From contig JBEHWX010000013.1 in assembly GCA_048498995.1 (NCBI GenBank), forward strand, positions 1 through 64,000: 64,000 nt of DNA, read 5' to 3'. The notes below the pieces were generated by a model that searched no databases, was not told the DNA's origin, and saw nothing but the letters and a program-made list of their open reading frames with translations. Below, piece after piece: positions 37,466-46,298 of this stretch (positions are counted from its first letter, which is position 1; each line of letters opens with the position of its first letter). The translations under genes and the position numbers were made by a program. The stretch is from JBEHWX01 sp048498995 (GTDB lineage Bacteria; Bacteroidota; Ignavibacteria; OLB7).

Positions 37466-38619
37466 CCGTACCTCCCGGCGATGTAGGCCGCCGCGCGCCG
37501 CGCCGCGCCAACTTCCCCCAGCAGCTCACGCAGCTCGTCGAGCGCCGCCAGCATCGCGCCGCGATACTCCCGATCCTCCAGCAGGCGATGAAGCTCCTCC
37601 ACCAGCGACTCCGGACGCAGGTCGTCCTGGATATACTCCCGTACCACCTGCCGACCGAGCAGCAGGTTCACCATCGCTATCGAGGAGACCTTGATCGCGC
37701 GCTTGGCGATCCAGTAGCTCACCGGCGATGTCCGGTAGATCACCGCGAACGGCACCCGATGCAGCGCGGTCTCGACCGTCGACGTGCCGGACTTCACCAG
37801 CGCCGCGTCGGCGCCGGCAAGCGCCTCCTCCACGCTCCCGACGATCTCGAACGGCGCAACGCCGGAGAACGTCTCCAGCGCCTCGCGAGGGAGAGTGCGC
37901 GCCAGCGGCACCACGTGACGATATCCTTCGCCCATCCGACGCATCACCTCCGCGAGCACCGGCATGTGCCGCCGGATCTCCTCGGGACGGCTCCCCGGCA
38001 GATACGCAATGGTCGGCCGGTCGTCGGCCTGGGCCGCGCGCGATGGAGTCGCGGCGGCGTCGGAGAACATGCGGTCGATCAGGGGATGGCCGAAGAACCG
38101 AGCGGTGATGCCGTGGCGGGCGAAGTAATCGATCTCGAATGGGAAGACCACGATCAGATCGTCGACCGCGGAGCGGAGGGTGGCGACGCGTCCCTCCTTC
38201 CACGCCCAGACCTGCGGGGCGATGTAGTAGACCACGGGAATGCCGGCCGCGCGAAGCTCGCGGGCAAGGCGGAGGTTGAAGCCGGGATAATCGACGAGGA
38301 TGGCGAAGCGGGGACGCGTGCGGCGCGCTTCCTCGACGATCGCCTGGAACACGCCCCGGAAAAACCTGTAGCGCCGGGCGACTTCGAGGAAGCCGACCAC
38401 GCTCATCTGCGCGGCATCATGGCGGATCTCCACCCCTTCCTGGCGCATCCGCGCGCCGCCGATTCCCCAGAACCGGAGCTCCGGCAGGAGCGGGCGAAGC
38501 TCGCGGATCAGCGCGGCGCCATGCGCGTCGCCGGAGGCCTCCCCGGCGATCACCAGTACATGGTCGGAGAGGTCGCGCGCCGACCTCTCCCGGCCGGCCG
38601 AAGATGCGGTCACGCTCAC
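37462..38619 (-). CDS. lpxB: Lipid-A-disaccharide synthase LpxB
   Basis: A family 19 glycosyltransferase that joins UDP-diacylglucosamine to lipid X. The 385-residue sequence has the N-terminal VIAGEASGDAHGAALIREL, FWGIGGARMRQEG, YYIAPQVWAWKEGRV, LPGSRPEEIRRHMPV and VKSGTSTVETAL motifs of LpxB. Its start overlaps the stop of lpxA by four bases and its stop overlaps the DUF374 gene by four, a tightly coupled run. Confidence 0.97.
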   Translation of the reverse strand: MSVTASSAGRERSARDLSDHVLVIAGEASGDAHGAALIRELRPLLPELRFWGIGGARMRQEGVEIRHDAAQMSVVGFLEVARRYRFFRGVFQAIVEEARRTRPRFAILVDYPGFNLRLARELRAAGIPVVYYIAPQVWAWKEGRVATLRSAVDDLIVVFPFEIDYFARHGITARFFGHPLIDRMFSDAAATPSRAAQADDRPTIAYLPGSRPEEIRRHMPVLAEVMRRMGEGYRHVVPLARTLPREALETFSGVAPFEIVGSVEEALAGADAALVKSGTSTVETALHRVPFAVIYRTSPVSYWIAKRAIKVSSIAMVNLLLGRQVVREYIQDDLRPESLVEELHRLLEDREYRGAMLAALDELRELLGEVGAARRAAAYIAGRYG

Positions 38620-39404
38620 CGCGACAGCGGAATCACGCCGCGCTGGCTGGAGCGGATGAAGTCGAGGATCTCATGGACCTCCGGCGTTCCATCGAGCGAG
38701 GCGGCCACGCGCTCCACCCCGTCGCCGATGTTGAGCCCGGAGCGATAGATGATCCGATATGCCTCGTCGATCGCGGCCACCGCCTGGTCGGAGAAGCCGC
38801 GACGGCGGAGGCCGATCACGTTGATGCCGCTGAAGCCGAGCGGCTGGTTGCCGGCGCGGACGAACGGCGGCACATCCTTCATCACGCGGAAGCCGGCGGC
38901 CACCATGGCATGCTTGCCGACCCGCTCGAACTGATGGACGCCGGTGAGCCCGCCGAGGAAGGCCCAGTCGTCAATGTGAACGTGCCCGCCGAGCTGCACG
39001 GCGTTGGCCAGGATCACGTGGTCGCCGACGATGCAGTCGTGCGCCACGTGCGTGTAGGCCATCAGCAGACAGTCCTTGCCGACGGTGGTCTGGTTGCGGG
39101 CGGTGGTACCACGATTGACCGTGGCATACTCGCGGACCACGGTCCTGTCACCGATGACGGCCGTGGTCTTCTCCCCCTTGAACTTCAGATCCTGCGGAAT
39201 GGCGCCGATGGAGGCGCCGGTGAAGATCTGGCAGTCGTTGCCGATCCGGGCACCGGAACAGAGATGCGCGTGCGACTGAACGTGGACGCCGTCCCCAATC
39301 ACGACATCCTGCTCGATTACCGCGAACGGATCGATCCGGACTCCGGAGCCGATGACCGCATCGGGATGGACCGAGGCGAGCGGACTTATGTTTGTTTCCA
39401 CCAT
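38616..39404 (-). CDS. lpxA: UDP-N-acetylglucosamine O-acyltransferase LpxA
   Basis: Starts lipid A synthesis by transferring a hydroxyacyl chain from ACP to UDP-GlcNAc. The 262-residue protein is a left-handed beta-helix of hexapeptide repeats (SVHPDAVIGSGVRIDPF and so on), with the catalytic His in THVAHDCIVGDHVILAN and the family stretch FVRAGNQPLGFSGINVIGLR. Follows lpxC-fabZ after 31 bases. Confidence 0.97.
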   Translation of the reverse strand: MVETNISPLASVHPDAVIGSGVRIDPFAVIEQDVVIGDGVHVQSHAHLCSGARIGNDCQIFTGASIGAIPQDLKFKGEKTTAVIGDRTVVREYATVNRGTTARNQTTVGKDCLLMAYTHVAHDCIVGDHVILANAVQLGGHVHIDDWAFLGGLTGVHQFERVGKHAMVAAGFRVMKDVPPFVRAGNQPLGFSGINVIGLRRRGFSDQAVAAIDEAYRIIYRSGLNIGDGVERVAASLDGTPEVHEILDFIRSSQRGVIPLSR

Positions 39405-39435
39405 GCGTGGTCGTTCTCGTTGCTGAATGGCCGCG

Positions 39436-40836
39436 TTACGACTGACGGTCGACGACGGCGATCGAGAGGTCGGCCTCGGCCACCAGCGTCCCGTTGACGG
39501 TGGCGCGGCCAGACAGAGAGAAGGTGTTGAAGCGCTTGGACTTGAGGGTCACCTCGAAGACGAGCTGATCGCCCGGGACGACCGGTCTGCGGAACTTGGC
39601 GTTGTTGATCCCCATGAAGAACGCCAGCTTCGAGCCGTCTTCCGGCAGAAAATTGATCAGGAGCATGCCGCCGGTCTGCGCCATCGCCTCGACGATCAGC
39701 ACGCCCGGCATCACCGGCTGCCCGGGGAAATGTCCGGCGAAGAAGGGCTCGTTGATCGTGACGTTCTTCAGCCCGATCACCCGTCCGGCCTCGTTGTCCA
39801 GCTCGATGATCCGGTCGACCAGCAGGAACGGATAGCGATGCGCCAGCACCTTCATGATGGCGGTGATATCCATCACGTGGCTGCCGTCGCCGCCGGTCGA
39901 GCGGCGCACGAGGCGCTTCTGCTCTGCCAGGCGCTTGATCTTCCGGGCGAACTCGATGTTGCTGGCGTGTCCGGGGCGCGCGGCCAGAATGTGCGCCTTG
40001 ATCGGCGCGCCGACCAGCGCGAGATCGCCGATCAGGTCGAGCAGCTTGTGACGGGCCGGCTCGTTCGGATAGCGCATCGTCCCGTTGTTGAGCACGCCGG
40101 TGGAGCCGAGCACCACCGAGCCCTCGATGCCGAGCCGGCGCGAGAGCTCATCCATCTGCGACTGATCGATCTCCTTGTCGACGATCACGATCGCGTTGTC
40201 CAGGTTCCCCCCCTTGATCAGCCCCTCGCGGCGGAGCATCTCCACCTCGGTCAGGAAGCAGAAGGTGCGGGCCGCGGCGAACTCGGTGGCGAACTCGTTC
40301 TGGAGGTTGAACAGGCCGGAGTGCTGGCTGCCGAGCGCCGGGTTGTGATAGTCGATCATCACCGTCACCCGGAAATCGTCGTACGGGAGGGCCACCATCT
40401 CGACCCCCTTGCCGTCGTTCTTGTAGTTGACGATCTGGTCGATGACGATGTAATTGCGGGGCGCCTTCTGGTCGACGAAGCCGGCGTCCATCAGCACCTG
40501 GGTGTAGGGAAGCGCGCTGCCGTCGCCGACGGGGGGCTCGTTGGCGGTCAGCTCGATGCGGCAGTTGTCCACCTCGAGACCCACCAGCGCGGCCAGCACA
40601 TGTTCCACGGTATGGACGCTGGCGTCCCCTTTGGTGAGCGTGGTTCCGCGAGAGATGTCGGTGACGAGGTCGACGTCCGCCGGGATCTCCGGCTGATCGG
40701 GAAGGTCGGTTCTGACGAAGCGGAGGCCGTAGTCCTCGGGGGCCGGCTTGAAGGTGATCGTCGACAGGTTGCCGGTGTGAAGGCCGATCCCCGACAGCGT
40801 GGCCGGGGCTGCTATCGTCCGCTGTTGCTGGCGCAT
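39436..40836 (-). CDS. lpxC-fabZ: Bifunctional LpxC deacetylase / FabZ dehydratase
   Basis: A 466-residue natural fusion. The N-terminal part (1-310) is the zinc deacetylase LpxC, which makes the committed step of lipid A synthesis: H75 and H79 in SVHTVEHVLAALVG, H263 and D267 in ARHKLLDLIGDL, and H290 in RPGHASN. The C-terminal part (about 318-466) is the 3-hydroxyacyl-ACP dehydratase FabZ with H369 in FFAGHFPGQPVMPG and E383 in IVEAMAQTGG. This fusion is known from Bacteroidota and related groups, which supports the assigned lineage. The start at MRQQQRTIAA is chosen; a longer frame to 40956 adds an Arg/Ser-rich leader. Confidence 0.96.
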   Translation of the reverse strand: MRQQQRTIAAPATLSGIGLHTGNLSTITFKPAPEDYGLRFVRTDLPDQPEIPADVDLVTDISRGTTLTKGDASVHTVEHVLAALVGLEVDNCRIELTANEPPVGDGSALPYTQVLMDAGFVDQKAPRNYIVIDQIVNYKNDGKGVEMVALPYDDFRVTVMIDYHNPALGSQHSGLFNLQNEFATEFAAARTFCFLTEVEMLRREGLIKGGNLDNAIVIVDKEIDQSQMDELSRRLGIEGSVVLGSTGVLNNGTMRYPNEPARHKLLDLIGDLALVGAPIKAHILAARPGHASNIEFARKIKRLAEQKRLVRRSTGGDGSHVMDITAIMKVLAHRYPFLLVDRIIELDNEAGRVIGLKNVTINEPFFAGHFPGQPVMPGVLIVEAMAQTGGMLLINFLPEDGSKLAFFMGINNAKFRRPVVPGDQLVFEVTLKSKRFNTFSLSGRATVNGTLVAEADLSIAVVDRQS

Positions 40837-41230
40837 ATGTGAAGAATGCTGCGAAATGCTCCGGCGCTTCCCCGCCGGACGAGACGGAATGGAGGAACGG
40901 GCCAATGGACCCGCCCGGATGGACTTGGCCGCGCAAGATAACGCTTTGCCCCCCATCTTTCACGGCGGACGCGGTTCACATACGAATTGGAATGCCTTGC
41001 CAGGCTCCGGAACGGCGTTTTTTTCAATGGCCGCCCGCGCCGGCGCGCGCCGAGGTCCGCCGATTAGTGCCACGCCGTACCGTTCGGTTCCCGCTTCATC
41101 CACGTTCGGCTCTCACTGAAACGACGCGTGGAGGCGCCCCGCTCACGGGATGCCTCCACGCTCATATCGCACGTATCGGATGACGACCGATCCGGATGCA
41201 CGCTCGGCGCGCCGGACGGCGGCGAGGGAA
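40837..41230. other. Gap between lpxD and lpxC-fabZ
   Basis: 394 bases with no gene between two lipid A genes on the same strand. It includes the terminator-like hairpin at 41126-41161 and probably a promoter for lpxC-fabZ in the part from about 40840 to 41100. This is the main break in the lipid A block. Confidence 0.5.
41126..41161 (-). terminator. Terminator-like hairpin after lpxD
   Basis: Perfect ten-pair stem: GCGTGGAGGC (41126-41135) and GCCTCCACGC (41152-41161) with a 16-base loop. On the minus strand it is followed by GTCGTTTCAG, which has only a short T run. It lies 69 bases past the lpxD stop. Confidence 0.65.
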
Positions 41231-42283
41231 TCAGGCCTCGTACTCGCCGAGCCCCGCGGCCTCCTCCAGTCTTTTGAGCCGGTTACGCATCTCGCGGATC
41301 TCGATGAGAAGATCCGGAAGCTGACGCGCGGCCGCCTCCTGCTTCAACGCCAGCGAATGCTCCTTGGCCGGATGGCCGAAGTAGCGACCGGGCCGCTTCA
41401 CCGACTTGCTCACCCCGGACTGCGGCTCGACGATCACCCCCGGCGCCGTCTCGATATGGCCGACGAAGCCGACCTGCCCGCCGATCATGTTGCCGACGCC
41501 GATCTTGGCGCTGCCGGCGATGCCGGCCTGCGCGGCGATCACGGTATTCTCCCCGACCACGACGTTGTGCGCGACGTGAACCAGGTTGTCAATCTTCACC
41601 CCGCGACGGATCAGCGTCTCCCCCATCGTTCCCCGATCGATCGTCGCGTTGGCGCCGATCTCCACCTCGTCCTCGATTCTGACGATGCCGATCTGCGGGA
41701 TCTTCTCCCAGCCCCCATCCCTTCTCGGCGCGAATCCGAAGCCGTCGGCGCCGATCACCGCGCCGGCATGGACGATCACGTTCCGGCCGATCACCGTGCC
41801 GTGATAGAGGGTGACGTTCGGGTGGATCGTGCTCCCCTCGCCGATGCTCACGTCGGAGCCGAGGACGGTGTTGGCGCGGATCACGACGCCGGCGCCGACA
41901 TCGCAGCCGGGGCCCACCACCACGTTCGGGCCGATGCTCGCCGTCGGGTCGACGGTCGCATCAGGCGCGACGACGGCCGAGGGATGGATTCCCTGCATCG
42001 GGCGCTCGCCGCTCGGCGCGAAGATCCGGAGCACCTTCAGGAAGGCGACGTAGGGATCATCGGTCCGGATCAGTGCCACGTCGTCCCGGCTCATCTCGAG
42101 GTCGTGCCCCACGATCAGCGCGGTGGCGCGGGTGCTCTCGGCGTACTTCTCGTACTTCGGGTTGGCGATGAAGGAGATATCGCCGGGCCCCGCCTCCTCG
42201 ATCTTCCTGACGGCGTGGATACGGCATTCGCCGTCGCCGACGAGAACTCCACCTACTTGCTCTACGATTTCTGCCAGGCGCAT
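41231..42283 (-). CDS. lpxD: UDP-3-O-acylglucosamine N-acyltransferase LpxD
   Basis: Adds the N-linked hydroxyacyl chain in lipid A synthesis. The 350-residue protein has the N-terminal uridine-binding domain (DISFIANPKYEKYAEST), a hexapeptide-repeat helix (ATVDPTASIGPNVVVGPGC), the family motif GADGFGFAPRRDGGWEKIPQ, and the catalytic His in VHVAHNVVVGENTVIAAQ. A C-terminal coiled helix ends it. ompH lies 11 bases upstream. Confidence 0.97.
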   Translation of the reverse strand: MRLAEIVEQVGGVLVGDGECRIHAVRKIEEAGPGDISFIANPKYEKYAESTRATALIVGHDLEMSRDDVALIRTDDPYVAFLKVLRIFAPSGERPMQGIHPSAVVAPDATVDPTASIGPNVVVGPGCDVGAGVVIRANTVLGSDVSIGEGSTIHPNVTLYHGTVIGRNVIVHAGAVIGADGFGFAPRRDGGWEKIPQIGIVRIEDEVEIGANATIDRGTMGETLIRRGVKIDNLVHVAHNVVVGENTVIAAQAGIAGSAKIGVGNMIGGQVGFVGHIETAPGVIVEPQSGVSKSVKRPGRYFGHPAKEHSLALKQEAAARQLPDLLIEIREMRNRLKRLEEAAGLGEYEA

Positions 42284-42294
42284 CTTGGATTCCG

Positions 42295-43068
42295 TTATTT
42301 CGGGGTCGACTGTCCGTCCGGCTGGGTGCCGTCGGGAGTTCCACTCTGATTGGCCGGCTGCGTTCCCGGCTGGTTCTGACCGCCCCCCTTCAGGAGATCG
42401 TTCGGGTCGACCACCTTCGGCGTATCGGTCGGATCGTCGCGACGGCCGCGGTTCCGCATGGCATTGGCCTCGCTCCCCCCCTTTCCGGCACCGCCGGCGG
42501 CGCTCGGATCGGTCGGCATGTCCGACGCCGGCACTTCCACCCCGAGCCGCTTCAGCACCTGATAGGTGATATCGTAGGAGGGATTGACGTAGAGAACCAG
42601 GGTCGCGCGGCTGCTCTTGTCGAGCACGATATCGTACTTCTGCGACTTGGCCTCCTCGTCGATCGCCTTGGAGACCTTGTCCTGGATGGGACCCATCAGC
42701 TCGGTCTGTGTCCGCTCGAACTCGCCGTTCGCGCCATACTTGCTGGTGCGATAGGTGGAGAGCTTGGACTCCATGTCGGCGAGGCGGGCCTGGGCATCCT
42801 GCTGTTCCTGCGTGCTCCAGAGGAGGCGGTTGGCCTGAATATCCCCCTGAAGACGCTGGATCTCGGTCTCCTGGCGCTGAATCTCCCGCATCCAGGTGGT
42901 ATGCATCTCCGCGAGCTTGGAGCGCGCGGTCTTGGCGTCCGGCAGACGATCGAAGATCGCCTCGCTGGCGACGATGGCGACTTTCTGCGCGTGCAGCGGG
43001 GTGCCGGCGGCCACCAGCACGAGGATGACGGCCGCCAGCCCCAGAACTATCGCTCGATTATTTCGCAC
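42295..43068 (-). CDS. ompH: OmpH/Skp-family periplasmic chaperone, second copy
   Basis: A periplasmic chaperone for unfolded outer-membrane proteins, 257 residues. The GTG start is preferred because it gives a clean signal peptide (RNNRAIVLGLAAVILVLVAA, cleaved after HA) and overlaps the stop of the preceding ompH by 11 bases, consistent with coupling; an ATG at 43116 would add a 16-residue leader. The mature part has the Skp pattern: a short strand (VAIVASEAIF), a long coiled coil (EIQRQETEIQRLQGDIQANR) and return strands (YDIVLDKSSRATLVLYVNP). A tail of about 70 residues rich in Gly, Pro, Gln and Asp is unusual. Confidence 0.85.
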   Translation of the reverse strand: MRNNRAIVLGLAAVILVLVAAGTPLHAQKVAIVASEAIFDRLPDAKTARSKLAEMHTTWMREIQRQETEIQRLQGDIQANRLLWSTQEQQDAQARLADMESKLSTYRTSKYGANGEFERTQTELMGPIQDKVSKAIDEEAKSQKYDIVLDKSSRATLVLYVNPSYDITYQVLKRLGVEVPASDMPTDPSAAGGAGKGGSEANAMRNRGRRDDPTDTPKVVDPNDLLKGGGQNQPGTQPANQSGTPDGTQPDGQSTPK

Positions 43069-43576
43069 GGCGGAGATTATCGAGCACCTTGTAGGTGATT
43101 TCCAGTTTCTTGTCATAGTACACCACTACCCCGGCCTCGACGACCGCGGTCAACTTCTCATCCTTGGCGACTTGCTCGATGGCTTTGCGGACTTGTTCCT
43201 TGAGCGGCTGCAGCAGCTTCGCCTGGGTCTGGGCGAAGAGCCCCTGCTGGCCGAAGTACATCTGCTGTGTCTGGGCGAACTGCTCCCGGATCGCGTTGAG
43301 GTTGGCCTCCTCCTTGGCGCGCGTCTCCGGGTTCATCAGGCTCTGCTGCTTCTGGTAGGCGTCGGCGCGCTCCTGAAACGTGGTCTGGATCCCCTTGAGG
43401 GTATCCTCATACTGCTTCTGAAGATCCTTGAGCTGCGCCTCGATCTGCTTGAACTCCGGCATCTGCTGGATAATGACGTCGAAATCGACGAATCCGAGCT
43501 TCGTCTGCGCGTCGGCGCTCATCGGAATACATGCCATCACGATGGCGATGAACACCCCTGCGAGTAGTGCTTTCAT
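43058..43576 (-). CDS. ompH: OmpH/Skp-family periplasmic chaperone, first copy
   Basis: A 172-residue chaperone of usual Skp length. Signal peptide MKALLAGVFIAIVMACIPMS with cleavage after ADA; then KLGFVDFDVIIQQMPEFKQI, a long coiled coil, and the closing strand AVVEAGVVVYYDKKLEITY. It follows bamA and precedes a longer paralogue, the common order bamA-ompH-ompH of Bacteroidota-like genomes. Should escort outer-membrane proteins to BamA. Confidence 0.93.
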   Translation of the reverse strand: MKALLAGVFIAIVMACIPMSADAQTKLGFVDFDVIIQQMPEFKQIEAQLKDLQKQYEDTLKGIQTTFQERADAYQKQQSLMNPETRAKEEANLNAIREQFAQTQQMYFGQQGLFAQTQAKLLQPLKEQVRKAIEQVAKDEKLTAVVEAGVVVYYDKKLEITYKVLDNLRRAK

Positions 43577-43722
43577 GGGCTGGATGTGCTGTGAAATCGT
43601 ATGTGAAATGAAGGACTGACTCTGGCAGACGCCCGGCCCCGGACGCGCGTTTATCCGAGGCCGGTAAGAAACTATTGCGAACCGGAAGCCATGCGAGAAG
43701 AGCCGTGGGCGCGGCGACGCCC

Positions 43723-43774
43723 GATCTCTCCGTCGGATCTCTCCGTCGGCTTTCTCCGTCGGATCTCTCCGCGT
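43723..43774. repeat. 13-bp tandem repeat, four copies
   Basis: Four head-to-tail units of GATCTCTCCGTCG, the third with GCTTT in place of GATCT and the last ending GCG. It lies in the 286-base gap between bamA and ompH, where I see no gene. Confidence 0.8.
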
Positions 43775-43862
43775 GGCGCGCGGCCCAACCACCGCGAGCC
43801 ACCCCGTTCGACGATGCCGACCGGCGCGGACGGCGACGCGACCGCGACGCCGGAGGAGACGA

Positions 43863-46298
43863 TTATCGGCCGAACTGGAAGTGGAACTGCCAGCCGGGCT
43901 TCGAGCCGAAGCTGTCGGAGTCGAAGCCGTACCCGTAGTCGAAGCCGAGCAGGCCGCCGACGCCTGGGATCATGATCCGGAGGCCGAGACCGGCCGAGCG
44001 CTTCAGGTCGAACGGATCCACCTCGCGGAGCGTTCCCCACACGTTCCCCGCCTCGGCGAACGCCAGGGCGAAGATCGGGATCGGGTTGAGCGAGATGCCG
44101 AACCGGAGCTCGGCGGTCACCTTCGAGTAGGCCTTGCCGAGCGGAATGTCGTCCAGTCCGGTCGGGCCGATCGAGCGGTCGCGATAGCCGCGCAGCGGAA
44201 CGGTGTTGTAGCCGCTGACGGCCGTGCCTCCCATCGAGTAGAAGGTCAGCGGCGGAATGTTTTCGATCGGTCCGAAGGCGTTCAGGTAGCCGAACTCGTT
44301 GTTCAGGTAGAAGACCAGCGAGTTGGCCTCGGTCACCTGCGCCAGCGGCGAATAGAAGTCGTAGCGGATCTCGTGCTTGGAGTACTTGGCGTCTCCGAGT
44401 CCGGCGATCGTGTTGGCGAAGGTGAAGCGGGAGCCGACCGTCGGGAAGATCGGGTTGTCGATGCTCGAACGGGAGAAGGTGAGCGTGGCGCTCGCCTCGG
44501 TGCCGTTCCGGTAGTAGGAGCTCTGCGACTGGTCGCCGGTGATGTCGTTCCGGAGGAACCGGAGCGCCAGGTCGGCGCGGAAGTAATCGTCCGGCCAGGA
44601 GAGGCGACGTCCGAGCGTGAGCGATCCGCCGGCGCGACGGAGGCTGTAGCCGCCGCCGTTGACCGTGGTCAGATCCTGCGTCTGGTAGAAGACGTTGGCG
44701 CCGAGCGTGGTCGGGGTATCGAACAGCCACGGCTCGGTGAGTCCGAGCGAGAACGTGGTCAGATAGCCGCCGTACTCCCAGGTGAAGTTCAGCACCTGGC
44801 CGCCGCCGCCGGTAAAGGGCTCGGAGATCGAGAAGTTGTTGAACGAGAGGCCGAGCGACAGGCTCAGTCCGAGCGAGCTGAGGCCGAGCGAGGCGTTGAA
44901 CGAATCGCTCGGGCGCTCCTCCACCTGATAGGTGACGTCGACCGTGGTGGCATCCACCGGGGTGACGTCCGGCACCAGGCGCTCGGGATTGAAGTAGTTC
45001 AGGTTCGCGAGGTTTCTGAGCGAGCGGATCACCGCCGCCTTGGAGAAGGTATCTCCCGGATGCGTGAAGAGCTCGCGCCGGATCACCTTGTCCATCGTCT
45101 TGGTGTTGCCGGCGATCGCGACGTAGCGGATCGAGGCCTGCGGCCCCTCGGTGATCCGGATCGCCACGTCCACCGAGTCCGGCGTCGGCCGGGTCTCGAG
45201 GGCGTCGGCGTTGAAGGAGAGGTAGCCGTTGTCCAGGTAGAGGGTGCTGATGCTCTCCTCTCCACCCCCCTTCAGATTGTCCTTCAACTGCACCTGGTTG
45301 TAGGGAGCGCCGATCTCGGCGTTCAGCCGGTTGACCAGGGTCTGCGTCGGATAGGTCGTGTTGCCGGCGATCGTCACCGAGCGGAGGTACACCTGATTCC
45401 CCTCGCTGACGGTGATGAGGATATCCGCCTTGCCGGTCTGCGGGTTGATCGAGATCGAATCGCCGACCACCTCGGCATCGATGAAGCCGTGCGAGCGGTA
45501 GAAATCGGTGATGCGGGTCTCGTCGGTCTTCAGCTTGGCGCGGTCGAACTTCGAGGAGCGCCACACCTGCCACCAGGATTTCTCCTTCACATCCTCCATC
45601 GCCCCCTTCAGGTCGCCGGCATCGTAATGCTGGTTTCCCTCGAAGCGGATGGCGCCGATGCTGACCTGCGGACCCTCCGATATCGCCAGCGACAGATCGA
45701 CGCGGCCGGTGTCGGTGGTCGACGGGGTCTGCGAGGCGGTCACCTGGGTAAAGAGGTAGCCTTCCTCGGCATACTTCTGCCGGATCTTGGCGCGCGTGCG
45801 GTCGATCTCGTAGGGAGAGGCGATCTCGCCGGCATGGATCGTGGAAAGATCGGTCAGATCCTTCTGGCTCAGCTCGTCGTTGCCGACGAAGGTGACCGCG
45901 CCGATGCGCGGATACTCCTTGACCACGATCACCAGCGTGACGCCGTCGGTCGCCTGGTTCTCGGCGTAGATCTTCACGTCGCTGAAGAGGCGACGCTCGA
46001 AGAGGTTCCGGATGGCGCGCGAGATCAGGTCGCTGTTCGGCGTGATCATGTCGCCGATGCGGAGGCCGGAATAGGAGATGATCGCCGTGGGAGACGACGT
46101 CTGCGCCCCCTCGACACGGATGTCCCTGATTCTGACCGGCGGGGCCGACTGTGGAGTCGGCTGCGGGGCCTGGGCGTGCGCGGCGACCGCCGAAAGGACT
46201 ACGAGAGATGTGGCTGCTGCCGCGAGCCAGCGTCCCCCCGATGCCGAGACTCGGCTGGAGGGTGCGGGCGCCGGATCGCTATGAACGTGTAAGCGCAT
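43863..46298 (-). CDS. bamA: Outer-membrane protein assembly factor BamA
   Basis: The central subunit of the BAM complex, 811 residues. A signal peptide (LAAAATSLVVLSAVAAHAQA) is followed by five POTRA domains (about residues 55-420: RIRDIRVEGAQTSSPTAI; ERRLFSDVKIYAE; GAVTFVGNDELSQKDL) and a 16-strand barrel with the diagnostic lid-loop VRGYRDR-equivalent PLRGYRDRSIGPTG and a terminal FHFQFGR. The ATG at 46298 is used; a TTG lies one codon earlier. The start overlaps the end of uppS by 20 bases. Confidence 0.96.
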   Translation of the reverse strand: MRLHVHSDPAPAPSSRVSASGGRWLAAAATSLVVLSAVAAHAQAPQPTPQSAPPVRIRDIRVEGAQTSSPTAIISYSGLRIGDMITPNSDLISRAIRNLFERRLFSDVKIYAENQATDGVTLVIVVKEYPRIGAVTFVGNDELSQKDLTDLSTIHAGEIASPYEIDRTRAKIRQKYAEEGYLFTQVTASQTPSTTDTGRVDLSLAISEGPQVSIGAIRFEGNQHYDAGDLKGAMEDVKEKSWWQVWRSSKFDRAKLKTDETRITDFYRSHGFIDAEVVGDSISINPQTGKADILITVSEGNQVYLRSVTIAGNTTYPTQTLVNRLNAEIGAPYNQVQLKDNLKGGGEESISTLYLDNGYLSFNADALETRPTPDSVDVAIRITEGPQASIRYVAIAGNTKTMDKVIRRELFTHPGDTFSKAAVIRSLRNLANLNYFNPERLVPDVTPVDATTVDVTYQVEERPSDSFNASLGLSSLGLSLSLGLSFNNFSISEPFTGGGGQVLNFTWEYGGYLTTFSLGLTEPWLFDTPTTLGANVFYQTQDLTTVNGGGYSLRRAGGSLTLGRRLSWPDDYFRADLALRFLRNDITGDQSQSSYYRNGTEASATLTFSRSSIDNPIFPTVGSRFTFANTIAGLGDAKYSKHEIRYDFYSPLAQVTEANSLVFYLNNEFGYLNAFGPIENIPPLTFYSMGGTAVSGYNTVPLRGYRDRSIGPTGLDDIPLGKAYSKVTAELRFGISLNPIPIFALAFAEAGNVWGTLREVDPFDLKRSAGLGLRIMIPGVGGLLGFDYGYGFDSDSFGSKPGWQFHFQFGR

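Noticed and set aside
43773..46292. 839-residue open frame antisense to bamA
   Set aside because: Same reasoning: BamA has all POTRA and barrel features; the shadow has none.
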